DNA from: Amycolatopsis azurea DSM 43854
Lineage (GTDB): Bacteria > Actinomycetota > Actinomycetes > Mycobacteriales > Pseudonocardiaceae
Reading direction: 5' to 3'
Assembly (NCBI RefSeq): GCF_001995215.1
Contig: NZ_MUXN01000002.1
Span: 124,001-188,000 of the forward strand
Length of the DNA stretch: 64,000 nucleotides
The translations under genes and the position numbers were made by a program. The notes beneath the pieces are model-generated. The model saw only the letters and a list, made by a program, of their open reading frames with translations. It did no database searches and had not been told where the DNA came from. Shown one piece after another: positions 1 through 9,900 of the stretch (positions are counted from its first letter, which is position 1; every line of letters starts with the position of its first letter).

Positions 1-1
1 C

Positions 2-373
2 GCCGAGGGCGGCAGGCTGGCCAGGGAGATGGCCGGCTGGCACGTGATCGCCTGGGCGCTGGTCCTCGCGCTGCCGGTCACGGTCGGTTTCGCCGTCTTC
101 GGCCTGGTGACCGAGCCGCTGCACGTCACCGGCGAGGGGATCGCCGGCCTGCTCTACGTCGCGCTCATCTCGCAGTTCGGCGGATTCTTCGCCTGGTACC
201 GGGGCATGGCGGAGATCGGCGTCGCACGGGCCAGCCAATTGCAGCTCGCACAGCCACTGCTGACCCTGGTCTGGGCGGTCCTGCTGCTCGGTGAGCACCT
301 CCCGGCGGCGGCGCCCGTGACGGCGCTGATCGTCGTCGCCTGCATCGTCGTGACCCAACGGTCCCGCAGCTAG
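2..373 (+). CDS. EamA/DMT-family membrane transporter, 3' part
   Basis: The reading frame enters from the left edge of the window and ends in TAG at 371-373. The visible 123 residues contain three or four hydrophobic helices, beginning around the stretch GWHVIAWALVLALPVTVGF. They include the typical C-terminal EamA pattern, a YRGMAEIGVARASQLQL segment followed by QPLLTLVWAVLLLGEHL. Members of this family have ten helices in two EamA repeats and export metabolites or amino acids; only the second repeat is visible here. The substrate cannot be inferred. Family assignment is confident, and the N-terminal half lies outside the window. Confidence 0.85.
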   Translation, partial: AEGGRLAREMAGWHVIAWALVLALPVTVGFAVFGLVTEPLHVTGEGIAGLLYVALISQFGGFFAWYRGMAEIGVARASQLQLAQPLLTLVWAVLLLGEHLPAAAPVTALIVVACIVVTQRSRS

Positions 374-429
374 ATCAACGTCGCGAATCCGCCAGACCGC
401 GGTGTCCGCGTGGTGATGGGCTGAAGCAC

Positions 430-1614
430 ATGACCGCTTCGACCCTCGACACCTCCGCGCGAACCCCGCTGAAGGGATGGCTCGCCGTCCTCGCGGTGAC
501 GCTCGGGATCTTCTCCCTCGTCACCACGGAGATCCTGCCGATCGGCCTCCTGACCCCGATCGGCGAGGACTTCCGGATCACGCCGGGGACGGCGGGCCTG
601 ACCATGACCCTGCCCGGCTTCCTCGCCGCGCTCGCCGCTCCGGCCGTCACCGTCGCCGCCGGGCGGCTCGACCGCCGGATCCTGCTGTGCGCGCTGATGG
701 TGGTGCTGGCGCTGGCCGACGTCCTCGCGGCGACCGCGCAGGCCTACTGGGCGGTGCTGGTCTCGCGAGTCCTGGTCGGACTGGTGATCGGCGCGTTCTG
801 GGCGATCGGCTCCGGGCTCGCCGCGCGGCTCGTCGGACCCGGGCACGCGGGCCGCGCGACCGCGGTGATCTTCTCCGCCGTGCCGCTCGGTTCCGTGCTG
901 GGCGTGCCCGCCGGGACGTTCGTCGGCGAGCTGTTCGGCTGGCGGGCCGCCTTCGCCGTGCTGGCGGTCTTCACGATCGGCGTGCTCGCCGCGCTGGCGT
1001 GGGCGCTGCCTCCGCTGACTCCACTGCCCTCGACGGACGCGACCCGGCTCGGCGTCCTGCGCGAGATGACCCGCGGGCGGGCGACCCGGATCGGCCTGCT
1101 CGTCACGGTGCTGGTCGTCCTCGCCCACTTCGGGACCTACACCTACATCACGCCACTGCTGCGCCAGGTGACGCAGGTGAGCCCGGAGCTGATCACCGTC
1201 TTCCTGCTGGTCTACGGCACCGCCGGGATCGCGGGCAACTTCGTCGCCGGAGCGGCGATCGCCCGCGATCTCCGGCTGACCTTCCTCACCGCCGCCGGGC
1301 TGATCGGCGTCGCCACCTGCGCGCTGCCCTTCCTCGGAGACTCGAAAGCGGCCACGCTCGCGCTGCTGGTGATCTGGGGGTTCGCCTACGGGGCCGTCCC
1401 GGTCTGCTCGGGGACGTGGTTCGCGCGGGCGGCACCGCAGGCGCCCGAGGCGGCGTCGGTGCTGTTCACCTCGTCGTTCCAGGCGACCCTCTCGGCGGGC
1501 GCACTGCTCGGCGGGTTCGTCGTCGACACGACGTCCGTCTCGGTCGTGATGGTGGCGGGCGGGGTGCTCGCGCTGCTCGCGGTCGGCGTGCTCAGCCGAG
1601 CACGGTCAGCGTGA
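430..1614 (+). CDS. MFS transporter, DHA1 (AraJ-like) drug/sugar exporter family
   Basis: This 394-residue inner-membrane protein has about twelve hydrophobic helices. The segment TTEILPIGLLTPIGEDF near residue 30 is typical of the AraJ/YdhP group of proton-coupled exporters, and a charged stretch AAGRLDRRILL lies between helices 2 and 3. The ATG at 430 is the first start in the open frame; no strong ribosome site precedes it. The last 23 bases overlap the 3' end of the convergent yeiH-like gene. The exported compound is unknown. Alternatives within MFS are possible, but the superfamily is clear from the length and helix pattern. Confidence 0.85.
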   Translation: MTASTLDTSARTPLKGWLAVLAVTLGIFSLVTTEILPIGLLTPIGEDFRITPGTAGLTMTLPGFLAALAAPAVTVAAGRLDRRILLCALMVVLALADVLAATAQAYWAVLVSRVLVGLVIGAFWAIGSGLAARLVGPGHAGRATAVIFSAVPLGSVLGVPAGTFVGELFGWRAAFAVLAVFTIGVLAALAWALPPLTPLPSTDATRLGVLREMTRGRATRIGLLVTVLVVLAHFGTYTYITPLLRQVTQVSPELITVFLLVYGTAGIAGNFVAGAAIARDLRLTFLTAAGLIGVATCALPFLGDSKAATLALLVIWGFAYGAVPVCSGTWFARAAPQAPEAASVLFTSSFQATLSAGALLGGFVVDTTSVSVVMVAGGVLALLAVGVLSRARSA

Positions 1615-2581
1615 CCAGCGCGGTGGTCCCGACCAGCAGGGTGGAGAGCAGGCCGAGCAGCAGGGCACGGCCGCCGGTGCGGACGAGGGTGCCGATCCGG
1701 ACCGCGCAGCCCAGCCCGAACAGCGCCCCGGCCAGCAGCAGCGTGCAGGCGATCTTGGCGACGTCGAGCGCGGGCCCCGGCACGATCCCGGTGCTGCGCA
1801 CGGCGGCCATCGCCAGGAAACCGAGGACGAACAGCGGGACCAGCGGGGGCCGCTTCCCGTCGACGGGACGGTGGCGTTCGGCCACGCCGACGGCGGCGAC
1901 CATCGGGGCCAGCAGGACCACCCGGCTGAGCTTGATCACGATGGCGACCGCGATGGCGGCGGCGCCCGCGGGCGTGGCCGCGGCGACGACCTGCGCGACC
2001 TCGTGCACGGAGAGCCCGGCCCATTCGCCGATCCGGGTCGCGTCCAGGTGCAGCCAGCCACCGATCAGGGGGACGGCCGCGATGGCGAGCCCGCCGTAGA
2101 AGGTGACCAGCGCGACGGCGGTCGCGACGTCGGAATCCTCGCGTTTCACGACGCCTTCCATGGCGGCGATGGCGGACGCCCCGCAGATCGAGAACCCGGT
2201 CGCGACCAGCATCGCCAGGCCACGCGGCACGCCGAGGAGCCTGCCGAGGCCGATCGTGCCGAGGAACGTAATCCCGACCGTGAGCACGCCGGCGAGCAGC
2301 GTCCCGGGCCCCAGCGCCAGGACCGACGGGAGCGAGAGCTGCAGGCCCAGCAGCACGACACCGGCGCGGAGCAGCTTCTTGGTGACCCCGGCGATCGCCT
2401 TGCGGGTCTCTTCCGACAACGACGACAGCGAGCCGGTGAGGATGCCGAGCACGACGGCGATGGTGAGCGCGCTGACGACCGGGAAAGCGGTGCCGACCAG
2501 GTACGCGGCGGCCACACCGGCGCCGGTGACGGCCAAGGCGGTCAGGTAGGGCTTCGTCGGTCTCGCGTGCGTGGTGCTCAT
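1592..2581 (-). CDS. yeiH: YeiH/UPF0324-family putative sulfate exporter
   Basis: This is a hydrophobic protein of 329 residues with about ten membrane helices. Segments such as LRAGVVLLGLQLSLPSVLALG, GFSICGASAIAAMEGV and GLSVHEVAQVVAAA are diagnostic for the YeiH/YadS-type UPF0324 family, which is annotated as putative sulfate or sulfonate exporters. The start was set at the ATG at 2581 (MSTTHARPTK), because the 20 extra upstream residues (MIYPRYSRLP...) are basic and not family-like. It is divergent from the LysR gene at 2653, with about 70 bp between starts. That is the classic arrangement of a LysR regulator with its target. Transport function is inferred from the family only. Confidence 0.85.
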   Translation of the reverse strand: MSTTHARPTKPYLTALAVTGAGVAAAYLVGTAFPVVSALTIAVVLGILTGSLSSLSEETRKAIAGVTKKLLRAGVVLLGLQLSLPSVLALGPGTLLAGVLTVGITFLGTIGLGRLLGVPRGLAMLVATGFSICGASAIAAMEGVVKREDSDVATAVALVTFYGGLAIAAVPLIGGWLHLDATRIGEWAGLSVHEVAQVVAAATPAGAAAIAVAIVIKLSRVVLLAPMVAAVGVAERHRPVDGKRPPLVPLFVLGFLAMAAVRSTGIVPGPALDVAKIACTLLLAGALFGLGCAVRIGTLVRTGGRALLLGLLSTLLVGTTALVTLTVLG

Positions 2582-2652
2582 GGTTCGAGCCTCGCCCGGA
2601 CGAGGGCGCCTCGGTAGCCGGGAATACCGGGGGTAGATCATACACTTGGGCT

Positions 2653-3558
2653 ATGACCGCACCCGACCTGGACTCCCTGCGCCTGCTGGTGCTCGTGGAC
2701 GAGCTCGGCAGCATCGGGCAGGCCGCGGCCAGCCTCGGGATCGCGCAGCCGTCGGCGAGCAAACGACTGTCCACAGTCGAGCGACGGCTCGGCCTGGTCC
2801 TGGTCGACCGTACGCGTCGGGGGTCCGCGCTCACCCCCGACGGCCGGGTCATCGCGGGCTGGGCGAGTCGCGTGCTGTCCGAACTCGACGGTCTGCTCGA
2901 CGGCGCCGAAGCGCTGCGCACCCAGCACGAGGCGCAGCTGCGGGTGGCCGCGAGCATGACACTGGCCGAGTATCTGGTGCCGGGCTGGATCGGCGAGCTC
3001 AAACGCGGCGACCCCGGGCTGTACCTCGGGCTGGAGGTCACCAACTCCGATCAGGCCGCCGAACTGGCACGAGAGGGCAAGGTCGACCTCGGGTTCGTCG
3101 AGTCGCCCGGTCCGCTGCCCGGACTTTCGACGAGGCGGGTGGCCACCGATCGCCTGGTCCTCGTCGTACCCGTAAACCATCCGTGGGCGCGCAAGCGCCG
3201 TCCCGTGACCGCGGCCGAGCTGGCGATCACGCCGCTCGTGGTCCGCGAACCGGGTTCCGGGACCAGGGAGACCGTGGACGCCGCGCTGCGCAAGGCCGGT
3301 GTCGGACCGGCGAAACCATTGCTGGAACTGGGTTCCGCCTCCGCTGTCGGCAACGCCGTGATCGCGGGCGCCGGTCCGGCGGTGATCAGTGAACTCGCCA
3401 TCGTCCGGGACGTCGCCGAAAGCAGGCTCGTCCCGGTCGCCGTCGAGGGCGTCGACTTCGGCCGGGAACTGCGGGCGGTGTGGCCTGCCGGGCGGCGGCT
3501 CGCCGGTCCGGCCGCGGCGCTGCTGGCCATCGCGGTACGGAATGCGAAATCCCGGTGA
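2653..3558 (+). CDS. LysR-family transcriptional regulator (YeiE/CysB-like)
   Basis: The 301 residues fit a standard LysR regulator. An N-terminal winged helix-turn-helix (DSLRLLVLVDELGSIGQAAA to about residue 60, with PSASKRLSTVERRLGLVLVDR) is followed by a two-lobe periplasmic-binding-like effector domain. In enteric bacteria yeiE lies divergent from yeiH, and the same geometry is seen here with the exporter gene that starts at 2581. The protein therefore probably controls that gene and itself from the shared 71-bp region. No T-N11-A operator could be assigned with confidence. The effector is unknown; a sulfur compound is a reasonable guess. Confidence 0.88.
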   Translation: MTAPDLDSLRLLVLVDELGSIGQAAASLGIAQPSASKRLSTVERRLGLVLVDRTRRGSALTPDGRVIAGWASRVLSELDGLLDGAEALRTQHEAQLRVAASMTLAEYLVPGWIGELKRGDPGLYLGLEVTNSDQAAELAREGKVDLGFVESPGPLPGLSTRRVATDRLVLVVPVNHPWARKRRPVTAAELAITPLVVREPGSGTRETVDAALRKAGVGPAKPLLELGSASAVGNAVIAGAGPAVISELAIVRDVAESRLVPVAVEGVDFGRELRAVWPAGRRLAGPAAALLAIAVRNAKSR

Positions 3559-3914
3559 GTCCTTTCATGTTCCTCTGTGAACGGCCCGTTAATCGCGCGT
3601 GATACCGAAAGTCCCGGCGGCGTGGATACCGACGATAGGGCGAATCGCGGGCAATTCCCCGGAATGGCGGCGGACCACCATTTCCGGTGGTACTGGCGAA
3701 AGCGGAATGGCGAACTCCGGGTAACAGGCCGGATGGCGTATCGGCTGTTGGGACACCTGGTCGTTGACGGCACTTCCCTGGTACTGCGGGAAAATGTGGC
3801 GTCTTCGATGTCCGCCGTGTATCCGGAACGCTAATTTTCCGCGACGATCCTCGCGTTTCGCAGGTCGGCGTACCGCCATCCGGTTCCTGTGACCGGAAAC
3901 CCTACTGTCGAGTA
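3559..3914. other. Non-coding upstream region of the PUFA-like operon
   Basis: About 355 bp separate the LysR gene from the operon promoter. The stretch is noticeably less GC-rich than its neighbours. It contains small dyads, such as ACCACC and GGTGGT arms around 3677-3694 and CCGGT/ACCGG around 3881-3897. An 85-codon frame at 3577-3834 has no ribosome site and non-actinobacterial codon use, so I do not call it a gene. The region probably holds control sites for the PKS operon. Confidence 0.5.
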
Positions 3915-3943
3915 TTGACGTGAAGCCCCGCCTGCGTTTAAGT
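3915..3943 (+). promoter_or_regulatory. Candidate housekeeping-type promoter of the PUFA-like operon
   Basis: TTGACG at 3915-3920 is followed by a 17-base spacer and TTAAGT at 3938-3943. This matches a sigma-70-like -35/-10 pair. Transcription would begin near 3950 and leave a leader of about 40 bases before the GTG at 3989. The position supports 3989, not 3920, as the operon's first start codon. This is pattern matching only. Confidence 0.45.
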
Positions 3944-3988
3944 ACGCCCGGTAACCAAATCACTCTTCCGTGTGCTCGGAGGCTTCCC

Positions 3989-6900
3989 GTGGGTAAGTCA
4001 CTTCGTGGCTCCGACACTTCTGCTGCCTTATTGCCGACCGGTACGGCGGATCTGCTCATCGCGGTGCATCCCTTCGGGGTGCCTTCCGCGCGGTTCGCCG
4101 CGACGGCGACGCGGGCCGGCGCGCTCGGCGTCCTGGATCTGACCAGCGGAAACCGGGCCGCCCGCGAGGAACTCGACCTGGCCGTGGACTGGCTCGGAAC
4201 CGGCATCGCCGTTCGCGTCGCGGGTCCGGTCGAGCTTCCCGATGCGGTGCACACGGTTCTGCTCGCCGCTGACTCCGTAATGTCCACTGTGGACTTCAAA
4301 GGGCGGCGAGTCCTCGCGGAGGTCACCAGCCGAGACGAGGCCGCCGAAGCCGTCGCCTCCGGCGCGGACGGCTTGATCGCGCGTGGCCACGAGTCGGGCG
4401 GCCGGGCGGGCGAACTCGGCACGTTCGTCTTCCTGCAACAGCTGCTGGCCGATCCCGCGATCGATATCCCGGTCTGGGCGTACGGCGGGATCGGCGCGCA
4501 CACGGCGGCCGCCGCCATTGCCGGTGGCGCCGCCGGTGTCGTGCTCGACACGGCGTTCGCGCTGCTCTCCGAGGCGGAACTCGGCTCGGACGTCACGATG
4601 GCGGTGGAAGGCCTCGACGGCTCCGAGTCCATTGTGGACGGCGGCGTGCGGGCGCTCCGGCGCCATCGTGCGGTGGAAGTCGGGCAGGACGCGTTCCTGC
4701 CTCAGCGTTTCCGCGACACCTGGGGCACGCTCCCCGCCGCGATCCGGGGCGTCCGCGCGTCGATCGCCGAAGGCCTCGCCGCCTCCGGTGGTCCGCTGCC
4801 GCTCGCGCAGGGCCCGATGACCAGGGTCAGTGACCAGCCCGAGTTCGCCGAGGCCGTCGCCGCCGGGGGAGCGCTGCCGTTCCTGGCGCTGGCGTTGTCC
4901 GGGCCCGCGCAGACCCGCGAGATGCTCGAAAAGACCAAGACGGTGCTGGGCGACGCGCCTTGGGGCGTCGGGGTGCTCGGGTTCGCGGCCGAGGACGTCC
5001 GCGCGTCGCAACTCGAGGTGATCCGCGAGATCCGGCCGAGCCACGCGATCATCGCCGGTGGCCGTCCGGCGCAGGCGAAGGCGCTGGAGGACGTCGGTAT
5101 CTCGACGTTCCTGCACGTCCCTTCGCCGGGACTGCTGCGCCAGTTCCTCGAAGCGGGCGCGCGCAAGTTCGTCTTCGAGGGCTCCGAATGCGGTGGTCAC
5201 GTCGGCCCGCGAGCCAGTTTTCCGTTGTGGGAAGCCCAGATCGACGTCCTCCGGGACTACGCGGCCGACGTCGAGGTGTTCTTCGCCGGGGGAGTGCACG
5301 ACGAGCGTTCGGCCGCGATGGTCACCGCCGCCGCGGCACCGCTGACCCGGCTCGGCGCGACCGTCGGCCTGCTGATGGGCACCGCGTACCTGTTCACCGA
5401 AGAAGCCGTCCGCGCGGGCGCCGTCCTGCCGTTGTTCCAGCGCCAAGTCGTCGAAGCCACGCGCACCGATCTGCTGGAGACCGCGCCGGGGCACGCGACG
5501 CGGTGCGTGCGGTCGGCTTTCACGACCGAATACGCGGAACTCAAACGCGCGCTGAAGGACCAGGAAGTACCGGACCGCGAGGCCTGGGAACGGCTGGAGA
5601 AGCTCAACGTCGGGCGGCTTCGCCTGGCCAGCAAGGGGATCGAGCGGATCGGGGACACGCTCAGCCCGGTCCCCGAGCGGCGGCAGCTCACCGAAGGCAT
5701 GTTCATGGCGGGCGACGTCGCCGTCCTCCGGTCCGAGGTCACGACGATCGCCCGGCTGCACGAGGCCGTGGGCCCGGGGGCTCGGGCGTTCCTCGAAGCC
5801 AGGGCGGCCGAGTTGCTGGAACCACGGCCCGAGGAGCCCGCGCCGGAACCGCTCGACATCGCCATCGTGGGAATGGCCTGCGTCTTCCCGCAGGCCGGGG
5901 ATCTCCCGTCGTTCTGGTCGAACATCCTGTCCGGAGCGGATTCGGTGACCGAGGTCCCGGCACACCGCTGGGATCCGGCGCTCTACTACGCGCCCGGCGG
6001 AGACGGCGAGAAGACGCCCTCGCGCTGGGGCGGGTTCCTGCCGGAGATCCCGTTCGACCCGCTCGACCACGGCATCCCGCCCGCATCGCTCGCCAGTATC
6101 GAACCGGTCCAACTGCTGGCGCTGGAGGTGTCACGGCGGGCGCTCGCCGACGCCGGGTACACCGAACGGGCCTTCGACCGGTCCCGCACCTCGGTGGTCT
6201 TCGGCGCGGAAGCCGGGAGCGACCTGTCCAACGCGATGACCCTGCGGACCGTGCTCCCGTCCTACCTCGGCGAACTCCCCGCCGACCTCGACCGCCAGCT
6301 GCCGCGGCTGACCGAGGACTCGTTCCCCGGCGTGCTCGCCAACGTCATCGCCGGCCGGATCGCGAACCGGCTCGACCTCGGCGGCGCGAACTACACGGTC
6401 GACGCGGCGTGCGCGTCCTCGCTGACCGCCGTCGACGCCGCCTGCAAGGAACTCGTCACCGGCACCAGCGACCTCGTCCTGTGCGGCGGCGCCGATCTGC
6501 ACAACGGCATCAACGACTACCTGCTGTTCTCCTCGGTGCACGCACTCTCGCCGTCCGGCCGCTCGGCCACCTTCGACAGCGACGCCGACGGGATCGCGCT
6601 GGGCGAGGGCGTCGCGTGCGTCGTGCTGAAGCGGCTGGCGGACGCCGAACGCGACGGCGACCGGGTGTACGCCGTCATCAAGGGCGTCGGCAGCGCCAGC
6701 GACGGCCGGGCGCTCGGGCTCACCGCGCCGCGGCCGGAGGGCCAGCACAACGCGCTGACCAGGGCTTACCGCAACGCCGGGATCTCGCCGTCCCGCGTCG
6801 GGCTCGTCGAGGCGCACGGCACCGGCACGGTCGTCGGCGACCGCACCGAACTCGGCACCCTGACCCAGGTGTTCACCGAGGCGGGCGCCGAACCCGGCCG

Positions 6901-9900
6901 GTGCGTGCTCGGTTCGGTGAAGTCCCAGATCGGGCACACGAAGTGCGCCGCCGGACTGGCCGGGCTGATCAAGGCGAGTCTCGCGCTGCACACGGCCGTC
7001 AAACCGCCGACGCTGCACCTGACCAAGCCGAATCCCGCGTGGGACCCGGCGACCAGCCCGTTCGCGTTCCACACCGAGGCCCGGCCGTGGGCGGAGGACG
7101 AACGCGTCGCCGGGGTGAGCGCGTTCGGCTTCGGCGGCACCAACTTCCACGTCGTCCTTACGTCGCACGAGGGAGCCGTCCCGCCCGCGAAGACCCTCGA
7201 CGCATGGCCCGCCGAGCTGTTCCTGTTCGCGGGCAAGGACGACAAGGACGCCGAGGATCTGCTGTCCGCCACTGGGCAGGGCTGGCAGCTGCGTGACCTG
7301 GCGCTGGCCGCGTCCCGCCGGGCGGAGTCACGGGGCGGCCGGACGAGGTTCGCCGTCGTCGCGTCCACTGTGGACGAACTCGCCGTCTTGCTCCGCAGGG
7401 CCATCGCGGGTGAACGCGACGAGAACGCCGGTATCTTCGCCGCCGACGGCGAACCTGTGGGCGAGATCGCGTTCCTCTTCCCCGGGCAGGGCGGCCAGCG
7501 GCCCGGGATGTTCGCCGACCTGTTCGTCGCGTTCCCGGAACTGCGGCGTTACCTCACGCGCGCCGGGAGCACTGTCGACGTCTTGTTCCCGCCCGCCGCG
7601 TTCGACGAGGCCGGGCGTGAGGACCGGCTCGCCCGGCTGACCGACACCCGCGCCGCGCAACCCGCGCTCGGGGTCGCCGGCCTCGCCGCGCACCATCTGC
7701 TGGGGAAGGCCGGGGTCCGCCCCTCGATGGTGGCGGGGCACAGCTACGGCGAACTCGTAGCGCTCACCGCCGCCGGTGCGCTGAGCTCGGCCTCGCTGCT
7801 CGAATGCAGCCGGGCGCGAGCGGCGGCGATCCTCGGCGCGACCGGCACCGGCGACCCGGGAACGATGGCGGCCGTCGCCGCGAACGCCGAGGACGTCACT
7901 GACGCGCTCGTCGCGGAAGGCTTGGCCGAGGCCGTCGTCACCGCCAACCGGAACTCGCCGAAGCAGACGGTGATCTCGGGACCGACCGACGCCGTCGCCA
8001 CGGCCGTGGACCGGTTGCGGGGACGCGGGTTCGGCGTGAAGAGCATCCCGGTCGCCTGCGCGTTCCACAGTCCGCTGGTCGCCCCGGCGGAGGCGGAGTT
8101 CGCGCGCGTGCTCGACGCCGTCCCGGTGCGCGAACCGGAGATCCCGGTGTGGGCCAACCGGACCGCCGCGATCTATCCGGCGGACCCGGACGGGATCCGC
8201 GCCGGGCTGGCCGCGCAGATCGGCGCGCCGGTGCGGTTCGCGGAGCAGATCGAAGCCATGTACGAGGCAGGCGCCCGGACGTTCGTCGAAGCGGGCCCGG
8301 GATCCGTCCTCGCCCGGCTCGTCGGCGCCGTGCTCAACGGCCGTCCACATCGGACGGTCACGTTCGAGAGCGGTCGCCGCACCGGGGTTCCCGGTTTCCT
8401 CGCCGCGCTGGCCAGGCTGGCGGTCGCCGGTGCGGACGTCCGCACCGGCAGGCTGTTCACCGGCCGCGCGTGCGCGGACGCGCTGTCCGCACGTCCGCCG
8501 AAGAAGGCGGGCTGGACCGTCGACGGCCAGCTCGTCCGCACCGCCGACGGCGAAATCCCCGCCGCCGCCCTGCACCCAGCCCAGCGAATCCCCACGGAGG
8601 CGATCGTGACATCCCGGCCCGGCCACGACGGCGGCGAGGCGCTCATCTCGGAGTTCCTCCGCACCAGCCGCGAGATGATCGCCGCGCAACGGGACGTCCT
8701 GCTCGGCTACTTCGGCACCGATCCCGGCGCCCGCCCGGCCGCGCCCGTCGTCCTTCCCTCGGTGCCGGAGCCGGTCTTCGAACGGGAGCCCGAGCCGGTG
8801 CGCGCCGAGGTCGCTCCCGAACGTTCGGTGTTCGACGTCGTCGTCGAGGTGATCGGGGAGCGGACCGGCTACCCGGCCGACATGATCGAGCCCGATCTGG
8901 ACCTGGAAGCGGATCTGAGCGTCGATTCGATCAAGCGCGCCGAGATCGCCGGCGAGCTGGCGAACCGGCTGGGCCTCGTCGGCGGCGATCCCGAGGTGTT
9001 GGCCAAGGCCAGGACCGCGGCCGCGCTGACGGACCTGATCACCGGCAGCGGAACCGGAGACGCGCCTGAGGCCGAGGAGACCGAGGCCGTCGTGGTGGCG
9101 CCGAAGCGGTACCTGATGCGGGAGTTCGACCTCGCCGGCGCCGTCCCCGCCGACGAGGAACTCGCCGGGCTTCGCTTCGCCGTCGTCGGTGAGGGCCAGG
9201 TCGCCGAAATGCTCGTCGCCCGGCTCGCCGGGTACGGCGCCGAAACCGAGCTGGTCCCAGGCGTGCCGGGACGCGGCACGGACGGCGTGTTCCACCTGTC
9301 GCCGACGTTCCCCGACGATTTCCCGCTGTACCAGGCCGTCCTGGCGGGCGGGCCGCGCTGGCTCATCGCGAACGGCCCGGCCGACGGTGCCCGCGGCTTC
9401 TTCCGCACGGTGGCCAAGGAGTATCCGGACACGGTCGCCCGCGTCGTCGAGCAGCGTCCGGAGTCCACTGTGGACGAACAGGTCGAGACCCTGCTCGCGG
9501 AGCTGTCTGCCGGGGACTGGGAACCGGTCGTCGTCCGCCGGGACGGGGCGCGGCGAGGTCTGCGGATGACCGAGGAAAGCCTCGGGCTGCTCGGCAGCAC
9601 GGGCGCCGGTCCGGCGGGTGACGGGACCGCCGAAGCCGAAGCGCTCGGCCTGGACCGGGATTCGGTCGTCCTCCTGGTCGGCGGGGCGAAGGGCATCACG
9701 GCCCGGCTGGCCACCACGCTGGCCTCGGCGTCACGCTGCCGCATCGAGCTGTTCGGCCGTACCGCCGTGCCCATCGACGGCGAGGAACCGGAGATCGCCA
9801 CCGCCAGGACGACGGCCGAGTTACGCGCGGCCCTCATCGAGAGCGGGCTGACCAAACCGGCCGAGATCGAGCGGACCATCCGGCTCATCGAGGCCGAACG

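Noticed and set aside
3577-3834. 85-codon frame before the PKS operon
   Set aside because: No ribosome site, low GC at third positions and no recognisable fold; judged intergenic.
3920-3988. Longer start (GTG 3920) for the first PKS gene
   Set aside because: It would lie on the -35 element of the likely promoter, has no ribosome site, and adds 23 non-family residues; GTG 3989 has GGAGG six bases upstream.
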